A DNA stretch of 64,000 bases. Source: Streptomyces sp. NRRL F-5123. Lineage in GTDB: Bacteria > Actinomycetota > Actinomycetes > Streptomycetales > Streptomycetaceae. Each line of letters starts with the position of its first letter. The first letter of the stretch is position 1. The stretch spans positions 19,640 through 83,639 of the forward strand of contig NZ_JOHY01000039.1 of the NCBI RefSeq assembly GCF_000721495.1. Reading direction: 5' to 3'. The notes beneath the pieces were generated by a model that had not been told where the DNA came from, ran no database searches, and was given only the letters and a program-made list of their open reading frames with translations. The position numbers were made by a program, and so were the translations under genes. Positions 1 to 9,134 of the stretch are shown here, piece after piece.

Positions 1-240
1 GTCGTGGGCACCATCGCGCTCGGCACGTACATCGCCCTGGAGGCGACGCTGTCCTACCTCGGCGTCGGCCTCAAACCGCCCACCGTCTCCTGGGGGATCG
101 ACATCTCCGACGCTTCCAACCAGATCCGCAACGCGCCGCACATGCTGCTGTGGCCCGCCGGTGCGCTGAGCCTCACCGTCCTGGCGTTCATCATGCTCGG
201 CGACGCGGTGCGCGACGCCCTCGACCCCAAGCTGCGCTGA
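1..240 (+). CDS. bldKC: Oligopeptide ABC transporter permease, BldKC/DppC-like, 3' end only
   Basis: This is the C-terminal 79 residues of an inner-membrane permease that runs in from the left edge of the window. The segment EATLSYLGVG followed by KPPTVSWG is the hallmark region of DppC/OppC permeases. A hydrophobic helix follows at fragment residues 47-70, and the ending LGDAVRDALDPKLR is typical of the family. The upstream EAA loop and the start lie outside the window. The gene ends 19 bp before an OppD-type ATPase, so the two are co-transcribed. The order permease, ATPase, ATPase with mshB nearby matches the bldK oligopeptide importer of Streptomyces coelicolor, which supports aerial growth. 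That name is inferred from order and family, not from a search. Confidence 0.85.
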   Translation, partial: VVGTIALGTYIALEATLSYLGVGLKPPTVSWGIDISDASNQIRNAPHMLLWPAGALSLTVLAFIMLGDAVRDALDPKLR

Positions 241-259
241 GGAGCTGAGCGACAACACC

Positions 260-1309
260 ATGGCCACCAGTGTCGAGACGATCACCGAGCCCGGCGGGAC
301 CGAGAGCGGCCCGCTGCTGGACGTGCAGAACCTGCACGTGGAATTCCGCACCCGGGAGGGGACCGCCAAGGCCGTCAACGGCGTGGAGTACTCCGTCGAC
401 GCGGGGGAGACGCTCGCGGTGCTCGGCGAGTCCGGGTCGGGCAAGTCCGTCACCGCCCAGGCCATCATGGGCATCCTGGACTCGCCGCCGGGCTTCGTCA
501 CCCAGGGCAGGATCGTCTTCCGCGGCCAGGACCTGCTGACGATGGGCGGCGAGGAGCGCCGCAAGGTCCGCGGCGCCCGGATGGCGATGATCTTCCAGGA
601 CGCGCTGTCCTCGCTCAACCCCGTCCTCACCGTGGGTGAGCAGCTGGGCGAGATGTTCACCGTCCACCGGGGCATGTCCCGCAAGGAGGCCCGCGCCAAG
701 GCGGTGGAGCTGATGGAGCGGGTGCGCATCCCGGCGGCCAAGGAGCGCGTGCGCAGCTACCCGCACCAGTTCTCCGGCGGTATGCGGCAGCGCGTCATGA
801 TCGCCATGGCGATGGCACTGGAACCCGAACTCATCATCGCCGACGAGCCCACCACCGCGCTCGACGTCACCGTGCAGGCCCAGGTCATGGACCTGCTCGC
901 GGAGCTGCAGCGCGAGTACAACATGGGCCTGATCCTCATCACCCACGACCTGGGCGTCGTCGCCGACGTCGCCGACAAGATCGCGGTGATGTACGCGGGC
1001 CGGATCGTGGAGAGCTCCCCGGTCCACGACATCTACCGCGCGCCCGCGCACCCGTACACCAAGGGCCTGCTCGACTCGATCCCGCGGGTCGACCAGAAGG
1101 GCCAGGAGCTGTACGCGATCAAGGGCCTGCCGCCCAACCTGCTGCACATTCCGCCCGGCTGCGCCTTCAACCCCCGCTGCCCGATGGCGCAGGAGGTGTG
1201 CCGCACCGAGGTCCCGCCGCTCTACCGGGTCAGCCAGGACCGGGCCAGCGCCTGCCACTTCTGGAAGGAGTGCCTCGGTGACGACCGCCCCGCAGCCGAC
1301 AAGGCCTGA
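260..1309 (+). CDS. bldKD: Oligopeptide ABC transporter ATP-binding protein, BldKD/OppD-like
   Basis: A 349-residue cytoplasmic ATPase that would energise peptide import with the neighbouring permeases. Walker A is GESGSGKS (56-63), the Q-loop FQD is near 112, the signature FSGGMRQR is near 171-178, Walker B IIADEP is near 192-197 and the H-loop His is near 229. The C-terminus carries the four-cysteine oligo_HPY motif (Cys 301, 307, 314 and 332) seen in OppD/DppD ATPases; whether it binds a metal is unknown here. The ATG at 260 lies 19 bp after the permease stop. The next ATPase gene starts inside its 3' end, overlapping by 32 bp, so the two are probably translationally coupled. Confidence 0.9.
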   Translation: MATSVETITEPGGTESGPLLDVQNLHVEFRTREGTAKAVNGVEYSVDAGETLAVLGESGSGKSVTAQAIMGILDSPPGFVTQGRIVFRGQDLLTMGGEERRKVRGARMAMIFQDALSSLNPVLTVGEQLGEMFTVHRGMSRKEARAKAVELMERVRIPAAKERVRSYPHQFSGGMRQRVMIAMAMALEPELIIADEPTTALDVTVQAQVMDLLAELQREYNMGLILITHDLGVVADVADKIAVMYAGRIVESSPVHDIYRAPAHPYTKGLLDSIPRVDQKGQELYAIKGLPPNLLHIPPGCAFNPRCPMAQEVCRTEVPPLYRVSQDRASACHFWKECLGDDRPAADKA

Positions 1310-2369
1310 GCCGTCCGCGTCCGGTTCGCCGGGCCGCGAGCCGATCCTGTCGGTCCGCGGCCTGGTCAAGCACTTCCCGCTGACGCAGGGGATCATCTTC
1401 AAGAAGCAGGTCGGTGCGGTCCAGGCGGTCGACGGGGTGAACTTCGACCTCTACCCGGGCGAGACGCTCGGCATCGTGGGCGAGTCCGGCTGCGGCAAGT
1501 CCACCGTGGCCAAGCTGCTGATGAACCTGGAGGAGCCCACCAGGGGCGAGATCATCTACCGCGGCGAGGACATCAGCAAGCTGTCGGGCCGCGCCCTGAA
1601 GGCGGTGCGCCGCAACATCCAGATGGTCTTCCAGGACCCCTACACCTCGCTGAACCCGCGGATGACGGTCGGCGACATCATCGGCGAACCCTTCGAGATC
1701 CACTCCGACGTGGTCCCCAAGGCGCAGCGGCGCAAGCGCGTCCAGGAGCTGCTGGACGTGGTCGGCCTCAACCCGGAGTACATCAACCGCTATCCGCACC
1801 AGTTCTCCGGCGGCCAGCGGCAGCGCATCGGCATCGCCCGCGGGCTCGCGCTGCGGCCGGAGATCATCGTGGCGGACGAGCCGGTCTCGGCCCTCGACGT
1901 CTCCGTGCAGGCGCAGGTGATCAACCTGATGGAGAAGCTGCAGGACGAGTTCGACCTGTCGTACATGTTCATCGCGCACGACCTGTCGATCGTCCGGCAC
2001 ATCTCCGACCGGGTCGGGGTCATGTACCTCGGCAAGATCGTCGAGCTGGGCGGGGACGCCGAGATCTACGAGCACCCGACCCACCCCTACACCCAGGCGC
2101 TGCTGTCGGCGGTGCCGGTGCCCAACCCCGAGGCGCGCGAGCACCGCGAGCGGATCATCCTCACCGGGGACGTGCCCTCGCCGGCCGACCCGCCGTCCGG
2201 CTGCCGCTTCCGCACCCGCTGCTGGAAGGCGCAGGAGCGCTGCGTGGTGGAGGAGCCGCTGCTCGCGGTGCCGGAGGTCTTCCGCGGCACCGCGGGCCCG
2301 GCCGAGCACCCGTCGGCCTGCCACTTCGCGGAGGAGAAGATCGTCGTCCCGCCGGAGAACCGGGAGTGA
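1278..2369 (+). CDS. bldKE: Oligopeptide ABC transporter ATP-binding protein, BldKE/OppF-like
   Basis: A 363-residue OppF-class ATPase, the second nucleotide-binding subunit of the same importer. It has Walker A GESGCGKS (68-75), [10 protein letters not shown] after the Q-loop, signature FSGGQRQR (176-183), Walker B IIVADEP (196-202) and the OppF-type C-terminal cysteines in CRFRTRCW. The GTG start at 1278 is chosen because AAGGAG lies 7 bases upstream inside the preceding gene. It is the last gene of the operon and faces a second oligopeptide operon across a 46-bp gap. It is recognisably paralogous to the opposing ATPase at 2416-3591; both share the C-terminal pattern GDVPSP followed by PPSGC. 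Confidence 0.9.
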   Translation: MTTAPQPTRPEPSASGSPGREPILSVRGLVKHFPLTQGIIFKKQVGAVQAVDGVNFDLYPGETLGIVGESGCGKSTVAKLLMNLEEPTRGEIIYRGEDISKLSGRALKAVRRNIQMVFQDPYTSLNPRMTVGDIIGEPFEIHSDVVPKAQRRKRVQELLDVVGLNPEYINRYPHQFSGGQRQRIGIARGLALRPEIIVADEPVSALDVSVQAQVINLMEKLQDEFDLSYMFIAHDLSIVRHISDRVGVMYLGKIVELGGDAEIYEHPTHPYTQALLSAVPVPNPEAREHRERIILTGDVPSPADPPSGCRFRTRCWKAQERCVVEEPLLAVPEVFRGTAGPAEHPSACHFAEEKIVVPPENRE

Positions 2370-2377
2370 GGCGGGAG

Positions 2378-2415
2378 TGACGCGGGGCAGGCCCTGAGAT
2401 CCGTACGGCGCCGCG

Positions 2416-2418
<3 letters not shown>
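2378..2418. terminator. Possible bidirectional terminator between convergent peptide-transporter operons
   Basis: The 46-bp gap holds an 8-bp perfect inverted repeat (TGACGCGG at 2378-2385 and CCGCGTCA at 2411-2418) with a 25-base loop. The right arm includes the stop codon of the minus-strand gene. There is no T-run, which is usual for GC-rich actinobacteria. The placement fits termination for both operons, but the loop is long and confidence is low. Confidence 0.35.
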
Positions 2419-3591
<1,173 letters not shown>

Positions 3592-3612
3592 GTGGATGCC
3601 TGCCCTGGTGAG

Positions 3613-4674
3613 TCAGCCGAGCCGCGGCTGAATCGTCTCGATGAACACGGACCGCTTCTGCTCGTCCTTCAGATGGCACGCCGAGCCGCGCCCGGCCGGC
3701 AGGTCCGGCCGCACCGAGGCGCACCGCCCGCCGCCGACCAGGTCGGTGAAGCCGCACCGCGGGTGGAAGGCGCAGCCCGGCGGCGGCGCCAGCAGGCTGG
3801 GCGGCGAGCCCGGGATGGGCGTGAGCGGCTCGGAGACGTCCGACCCCAGCCGCGGCATCGAGCCCAGCAGGCCCCAGGTGTAGGGGTGCTGCGGCGCCGT
3901 CAGCAACTCGCGTACCGAGCCGCGCTCGACGGCCCGGCCCGCGTACATCACCAGCAGGTCGTCGGCGACCTTGGACACCACGCCGAGGTCGTGGGTGATC
4001 AGGATGATCGCGGAGCCGAACTCCTGCTGGAGGTCCTTGAGCAGATCCAGGATCTGCGCCTGCACGGTCACGTCCAGGGCCGTCGTCGGCTCGTCGGCGA
4101 TCAGCAGGTCCGGGTCGCACACCAGCGCCATCGCGATCATCGCGCGCTGCCGCATGCCGCCGGAGAACTGGTGCGGGTAGTCGTCCACCCGCATTCTGGG
4201 CTGCGGGATGCCGACCTTCTCCAGCATCTCGATGGCCCGCTCCCGCCCCTCCCGCTTGCTGGCCCCGCGGTGCTTGACGTACGGCTCGGCGATCTGCCGG
4301 CCGATCGTGTAGTACGGCGAAAGCGCGGTGAGCGAGTCCTGGAAGATCATCGCCATCTTGTTGCCGCGCAGCTTCTCCAGCGTGCGGTTGGACGCCCCGG
4401 TCAGCTCCTGGCCGTCCAGCACGATCTCGCCGGCGACCTCGGTGGTGGACGGGTTGTGCAGGCCGAGCACGGTCAGGTTGGTCACCGACTTGCCCGAGCC
4501 CGACTCGCCGACGATGCCCAGCGTCTGGCCGCGCTCCAGGTCGAACGACAGCCCGTCGACGGCCTTGACGACGCCGTCCTCGGTGGAGAAGCGCACGTGC
4601 AGGTCGCGCACGGACAAGAACGCGTCGGTGCTGCCCGCCGGGACGGCGTCCTCCGGTTTGGTCATGGTGGTCAC
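3613..4674 (-). CDS. Oligopeptide ABC transporter ATP-binding protein (OppD/DppD-like)
   Basis: A 353-residue ATPase with Walker A GESGSGKS (56-63), a Q-loop in [10 protein letters not shown], signature FSGGMRQR, Walker B LLIADEP and an H-loop in ITHDLGVV. Its C-terminal half has the OppD-type cysteine pattern (CAFHPRC, then CASV, then CHL). It starts at the ATG at 4674, 10 bp after the permease gene stop. Together with the OppF-like neighbour it forms the ATPase pair of the second peptide importer in this window. Confidence 0.9.
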   Translation of the reverse strand: MTTMTKPEDAVPAGSTDAFLSVRDLHVRFSTEDGVVKAVDGLSFDLERGQTLGIVGESGSGKSVTNLTVLGLHNPSTTEVAGEIVLDGQELTGASNRTLEKLRGNKMAMIFQDSLTALSPYYTIGRQIAEPYVKHRGASKREGRERAIEMLEKVGIPQPRMRVDDYPHQFSGGMRQRAMIAMALVCDPDLLIADEPTTALDVTVQAQILDLLKDLQQEFGSAIILITHDLGVVSKVADDLLVMYAGRAVERGSVRELLTAPQHPYTWGLLGSMPRLGSDVSEPLTPIPGSPPSLLAPPPGCAFHPRCGFTDLVGGGRCASVRPDLPAGRGSACHLKDEQKRSVFIETIQPRLG

Positions 4675-4684
4675 TGCCGGTCTC

Positions 4685-5662
4685 CTAGGACAGCCGGATG
4701 CGCGGGTCGATGAAGGCGTAGACGGCGTCCACGATGATGTTGAACAGCACGATCATGAAGGCGCTGAAGAGCATGACGCCCATCAGCATGGGCAGGTCGG
4801 TATGGCTCACCGACTGGAGTGCCAGCTGCCCCAGTCCGCTGAGCTGGAAGGTGTACTCGGTGATCATCGCGCCGCCCAGCAGGGACCCCAGGTCGATGCC
4901 GAGGATCGTCACGATCGGGATGAGCGAGCCCCGCCAGGCGTAGCGGAAGAAGACGTATCTGCTGGACATGCCCTTGGCGCGGGCGGTGCGGACATGCTCC
5001 TCCTGGAGCTGCTCCAGCATCGTCGAGCGCGCCATGCGGGTGTAGTTCGCCGTGAACAGGATCGACAGCACGCACCACGGGATCAGCAGCCCGTTGAACC
5101 AGGACACCGGATTCTGCGTCAGCGGCACGTACTTGGGCTGGTCCAGGATGTGGTTGTTCCAGACCACCAGCGCCAGCACCAGCGGGCCGACGAAGTAGAT
5201 CTGCATCGAGCTGAGCACGAGCGAGGCGGAGCTGAACGTCTTGTCGATCAGGGTGCCGCGCTTCCAGGCGGCCAGCATGCCGGTGCCGAGGCCGAAGAGG
5301 AGGAAGACCACCATGGCGCCCGCGGCGAGCGAGAGCGTCGTGGGCAGCCGGTCCATCAGGGTCGGCCACACCGGCTCGCTCGTGGCGAAGGAGTAGCCGA
5401 AGCACGGGGCCGGGCACGCGCCGGCCGGGAAGTGGTGGCCGGTGAAGATCCGCACCATGAACAGGTAGTACTGCACCGGCACCGGGTGGTCGAGGCCCAG
5501 GTTGTGGTGGATGATCTTCAGATTGTCCGGCGTGCAGTTCTTGCCGCAGGACAGCAGGGCGGGGTCGTGCGGTATCGCGAAGAACAGGAAGAAGGTGAAG
5601 GCGCTGATGAACAGCAGAATGACCACAGCGCCGAGCGTCCGGCGGACGAGGAATCGAAGCAT
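4685..5662 (-). CDS. Oligopeptide ABC transporter permease (DppB-like)
   Basis: A 325-residue integral membrane permease. The N-terminus (residues 1-30) is a positively charged start followed by a hydrophobic helix, as in DppB/OppB. Several further hydrophobic stretches fit about six membrane passes. The cytoplasmic EAA loop is visible at roughly 218-260 (LARSTM-type region, then RAKGMSSRYVFFRYAWR). Near the C-terminus EYTFQLSGLGQL is the conserved B-subunit motif. It lies downstream of the binding-protein gene, separated by a 139-bp gap that contains a strong hairpin, and just upstream of the two ATPase genes. Confidence 0.9.
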   Translation of the reverse strand: MLRFLVRRTLGAVVILLFISAFTFFLFFAIPHDPALLSCGKNCTPDNLKIIHHNLGLDHPVPVQYYLFMVRIFTGHHFPAGACPAPCFGYSFATSEPVWPTLMDRLPTTLSLAAGAMVVFLLFGLGTGMLAAWKRGTLIDKTFSSASLVLSSMQIYFVGPLVLALVVWNNHILDQPKYVPLTQNPVSWFNGLLIPWCVLSILFTANYTRMARSTMLEQLQEEHVRTARAKGMSSRYVFFRYAWRGSLIPIVTILGIDLGSLLGGAMITEYTFQLSGLGQLALQSVSHTDLPMLMGVMLFSAFMIVLFNIIVDAVYAFIDPRIRLS

Positions 5663-5725
5663 GGCGGTCGCAGCTCTCTGAGGACGGGCGGCGGTGGACC
5701 GGAGGACCGGGTGCTGAGGCGCCCC

Positions 5726-5755
5726 GGTGGGGCCGGGCGACTGCCCGGCCCCACC
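5726..5755 (-). terminator. Intercistronic hairpin between binding-protein and permease genes
   Basis: A perfect 13-bp stem (GGTGGGGCCGGGC at 5726-5738 pairing with 5743-5755) with a 4-base loop lies in the gap after the binding-protein stop and before dppB. In many ABC operons a stem here protects or partly terminates the message so that the binding protein is made in excess. The stem is directly visible; the role is inferred. Confidence 0.6.
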
Positions 5756-5801
5756 GCGGCGTTGCGCCGGACGGCTTTGCGGCTGTACGGCTGTGCGGCT
5801 G

Positions 5802-7616
5802 CTACGGCTTGAGGAAGAGCTTCGTGCAGTCGATGCCCGACCACATGTTGTTGTAGACGGCGCCGCCGACCTTGGAGCCGAACAGCTGGAGCTGCTTGTA
5901 GTAGACGGTCGGCACGGCCGGGATCACCTTGGTGGTGATGTAGGTGTTCAGGTCGAACCAGGCCTTCTGCGCGGCCGCCGGGTCCGTCATCGCCGAGATC
6001 TTGTCGATCTGGCTGTTGATGTACGGGTCGTTGACGTGCGAGTAGTTGGGCGCCTGGTCGGCGATCGTGCGGCCGTCGAAGACCGGCGGAATGACGGTGG
6101 AGGCGCTCGGCCAGTCCGCGCCCCACGCCGAGGCGTAGATGTCGTACTGGTTGTCGACCTTGCCGATCAGGTCGTAGTACGTGTCCGACGGGAGTTCCTT
6201 GCGCTGCACGTCGAAGCCCGCGGCCTTCAGCGCGGCGGCGATGGCCACCGAGTACTGCTGGCCCTGCGTGGTGTTGACGTACGCGTAGGTGATCTTCGTG
6301 TTGACCTTGCCCGCGTCGGTGAGGATCTTCTTGGCGGCCGCGGCGTCACCGTTGGGGTTGGCGATCTTCCCCAGCGGGTCGGACTTCTGGTAGCCCGCCA
6401 GCGCGGGGCTGAGGAAGCCGCCCGCGTACTCCGCGCCGTACTCGGCGCCGAGCGCCTGGTAGACCGGCTTGGTCGGGATCGCCAGCGCGAGTGCCTTGCG
6501 GACGTTGAGGTCCGTGATCCGCTTCATGTTGAAGTTGATCTGCCCGGTGAACGGCTGGTAGCCGGCCACCGTGCGCTTGTAGATCGACGGGGTGCCCACC
6601 ACGGTCGGGGTGTTGTCCGTGTCGACGGCGTTGGAGAAGCTCACCGACGTCTGGTTCTCACCCGCGTCGGACATCATCCGCTTGGTGGAGTCCTCGTACT
6701 GGTGGTTGAACGTGATCGCGAAGGAGTCCACGTACTGGTGCCGCGACGAGTCGCTGTTCGGGTCCCAGTTGGGGTTCTTCACCAGGGTCATCGACTTGCC
6801 CTGGTTGAAGTCCTTGATCATGTAGGGACCGGAGGCGACCGGGGCCTTGTCGTACGCCTGCTTGGTGTCCTTCGCGGAGTCCACGACCGCGTAGCCGGGC
6901 AGCGCGAACAGGTACGGGGTGTCGGGCTGGGGCTTGGTGAAGTGGAAGACGACCGTCTTCTCGTCCGGCGTCGACAGAAGGGTGTCCGGCAGGTGCTGGC
7001 CGTTGTACGGGCCGGCCGGCAGCAGCTTGCGGTAGTCGGTGCCGCTGGTGTTGGCCAGCCACTGCTGGAGGTAGGCCGGGCCGTTGGTGATGAACGGGGC
7101 GAACAGCCGCTCCACCGTCCAGCGGATGTCCTTCGACGTGATCGGGGTGCCGTCCTGGAACTTGATGTTGTCCTTCAGGTGGAAGGTCCAGGTCTTGCCG
7201 CCGTCGGACTGCTCACCGCTGTTGGTCGCGAGGTCGCCGACGACGGTGTACTTGCCCGCGTTGTCGAGCTTGTACGTCGTCAGGCCGCGGTGGATCAGCG
7301 TCGCGAGCTGGTACTCGTTCTGGACGTAGATCTGGCCCGGGTCGAGGTGGGTGTAGCTGTCGCGTTCCAGCACGTTCATCGTGCCGCCGCTGACCGCGCC
7401 CGGTACGGGCTCGGCCGGGCCCTTCGACGCGGCGTCGTCGCCGAAGGTGATGGCGCCGGCCAGCTCCTGGGCGCTCTTGCTCTGCTTGGCCTTGGCGTCC
7501 TTGTTCTCGGTGGACTTGCCACCACCGCCCCCGCCACTGCTGCACGCGGTCAGGACCAGTGCGCCGGCGGCGACCGCCACCAGCGCGGCCCGCGTTCTAC
7601 GCATGTAGACTCTCAT
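5802..7616 (-). CDS. Extracellular peptide-binding lipoprotein (SBP_bac_5 family)
   Basis: A 604-residue substrate-binding lipoprotein of a peptide ABC importer, anchored to the outer face of the membrane. A basic n-region and hydrophobic stretch end in the lipobox LTAC with Cys 25, followed by a Ser/Gly linker. The mature part has family 5 features: an LDPG-type segment after the linker, TWTFHLKDNIKFQDGTPI, and late WGADWPSAS. The start could be the ATG at 7616 or the one at 7604; neither has a strong ribosome site. It lies between the two permease genes of the operon. The repeat-rich gap after its stop holds a strong hairpin that may set its expression ratio. Confidence 0.88.
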   Translation of the reverse strand: MRVYMRRTRAALVAVAAGALVLTACSSGGGGGGKSTENKDAKAKQSKSAQELAGAITFGDDAASKGPAEPVPGAVSGGTMNVLERDSYTHLDPGQIYVQNEYQLATLIHRGLTTYKLDNAGKYTVVGDLATNSGEQSDGGKTWTFHLKDNIKFQDGTPITSKDIRWTVERLFAPFITNGPAYLQQWLANTSGTDYRKLLPAGPYNGQHLPDTLLSTPDEKTVVFHFTKPQPDTPYLFALPGYAVVDSAKDTKQAYDKAPVASGPYMIKDFNQGKSMTLVKNPNWDPNSDSSRHQYVDSFAITFNHQYEDSTKRMMSDAGENQTSVSFSNAVDTDNTPTVVGTPSIYKRTVAGYQPFTGQINFNMKRITDLNVRKALALAIPTKPVYQALGAEYGAEYAGGFLSPALAGYQKSDPLGKIANPNGDAAAAKKILTDAGKVNTKITYAYVNTTQGQQYSVAIAAALKAAGFDVQRKELPSDTYYDLIGKVDNQYDIYASAWGADWPSASTVIPPVFDGRTIADQAPNYSHVNDPYINSQIDKISAMTDPAAAQKAWFDLNTYITTKVIPAVPTVYYKQLQLFGSKVGGAVYNNMWSGIDCTKLFLKP

Positions 7617-7703
7617 ATCGGTTGTGCACCCCTGTCCTTCGTAACGATGAGCTGGCTGCAAAGCGGTCCTGTGCGGGGCGACGCCGCCCCCGCAGCGGCG
7701 TCC

Positions 7704-8729
7704 CTAACGTGCGGCCTTCGGGTCGAAGGCGTCACGGACCGAATCCCCGAGCAGGTTGAAGGCGACGATGAAGATCACCATCGCGACGCCGGGGAAGAAC
7801 ATGTACGTGATGTCGTTCTGGTAGACGTCCGCGCCGCGGGCGAACATCCGTCCCCAGTCCGGCGTCGGCTCGACGAGCCCGACCCCCAGGAACGACAGTC
7901 CGGCTTCCGCGGTGACGAAGGTCGGCAGCATCAGCGTGCTCTGGACCAGAATCGGCGTCACCAGATTCGGCAGCAGCTCTCGGCGCACGATGCGCCACGA
8001 CGAGGCCCCCGTCACCCGGGCCGCCTCGATGAACTCCCGTTCGCGCAGGCTCAGTACCTGGCCGCGCAGCAGTCGTGCGAGTCCCATCCAGCCGAGGAAC
8101 CACTGCACGGCGATCAGTGCCACCACTCGCAGGTACGTCGGGGTCTCGTCGGTCGGGCTCACGAAGATCGCCGTGACGACGGGCATCACGGCCACGAAGA
8201 ACAGCTGGGAGGGGAAGGCCATGAGCAGGTCGGTGACCCGCCCGATGAAGTAGTCCGTCTTGCCCCCGACGTAACCGGCCGTGATGCCCAGCACGATCGC
8301 GGTGATCGTCACCACGATGGTCACCGACACCGCGATGAACAGCGAGGTGCGGATGCCGTAGAGAAGCTGGGTGAACACGTCCCGGCCGAGGGTCGGCTCG
8401 ATGCCGAACCAGAAGCGCCCGCTGATCCCGCCGTTCGGGGCGATCGGGTATCCGAAGTCGTCCAGCAGGCCCGGTTCGTGCTGCCCGTAGAGCGTGTACG
8501 GGTCCTTGCCGTAGAGCTTGGCTATGAGCGGCGCGCAGATACCGATCACGAAGAAGAAGGCGACGATGTAAGCCGAAATCACCCCGGCGCGGTCGCGTTT
8601 GAAACGGCGCCACATCAGCTGCCCCGGCGACCGCCCCGCCAGTTCGGGGGCGACCGCGGGCAGGGCGTCGCTGATCTCGCCCGGTTCGCCGGGCGGTTCG
8701 GAGACGGTGGTCTCGGTGGAACTCGTCAT
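7704..8729 (-). CDS. Oligopeptide ABC transporter permease (DppC-like)
   Basis: A 341-residue permease and the first gene of the minus-strand operon. The start is the ATG at 8729: the open frame continues upstream, but family similarity begins here with an acidic cytoplasmic tail. Then come a basic segment (RRFKRDRAG), a first helix ending in GICAPLIAKLYG, a large periplasmic loop with the PNGGISGRFWFGIEPTLGRD region, an EAA loop around EFIEAARVTGASSW and the DppC hallmark LSFLGVGLVEPTPDWG. It ends LGDSVRDAFDPKAAR, like the permease at 1-240 on the other strand, which confirms paralogy of the two operons. Confidence 0.9.
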   Translation of the reverse strand: MTSSTETTVSEPPGEPGEISDALPAVAPELAGRSPGQLMWRRFKRDRAGVISAYIVAFFFVIGICAPLIAKLYGKDPYTLYGQHEPGLLDDFGYPIAPNGGISGRFWFGIEPTLGRDVFTQLLYGIRTSLFIAVSVTIVVTITAIVLGITAGYVGGKTDYFIGRVTDLLMAFPSQLFFVAVMPVVTAIFVSPTDETPTYLRVVALIAVQWFLGWMGLARLLRGQVLSLREREFIEAARVTGASSWRIVRRELLPNLVTPILVQSTLMLPTFVTAEAGLSFLGVGLVEPTPDWGRMFARGADVYQNDITYMFFPGVAMVIFIVAFNLLGDSVRDAFDPKAAR

Positions 8730-9134
8730 CGCGATGGCCCCCGCTGGTGCGTCACTGATGAGCAGATGGCTTGGGACTCCCTCGACGGGTGGACGTCGTG
8801 AGTTGCCGGGACTGTCGCAATGAAAGCAAGTTGCAGTCAAGGGGGCGTGGAGGGAAGAAAGCGTGATCGTCCGCTTCTTGAGCGAAGATTGAGCAGATCG
8901 TCTTCCGGGCGTGCTTGACAGCCTCCCGCCGGGGGAGACATGTACGACTTGACGGGACGAATCGTGTTTACGCGCGCGCAACACGGCCGAGGCATGACCG
9001 ATATACGGACCGGGTTTCCTGCTCTGCGTGGCACCGGTGGGGGTGCGCGCCCGGTGGTCGGCCGAGAGGTTTCCCCTGAGGCGGCGCCGCCGCCCGGGGG
9101 TGTAACACCAGCCCCATCCGTAACTTGCGGGTTC
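8730..9134. other. Gene-free stretch upstream of the peptide-transporter operon
   Basis: This 405-bp region holds no convincing gene. It is less GC-rich than its surroundings near 8800-8960 and should contain the promoter of the minus-strand operon. One weak candidate on the minus strand is TTGACT at 8840-8835, then 18 bases, then GACAGT. On the plus strand TTGACA at 8915 has no matching -10 box and no gene downstream. A GC-rich palindrome-like segment at about 9079-9099 follows the peptidase stop. Confidence 0.4.

Noticed and set aside
5727-8801. 1024-codon open frame on the plus strand
   Set aside because: It is entirely antisense to the binding protein and permease genes; the composition is the usual Arg/Val-rich shadow of high-GC coding DNA.
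8915-8943. TTGACA on the plus strand as a promoter
   Set aside because: No -10-like hexamer at the right distance (ACATGT only), and no gene downstream on that strand.
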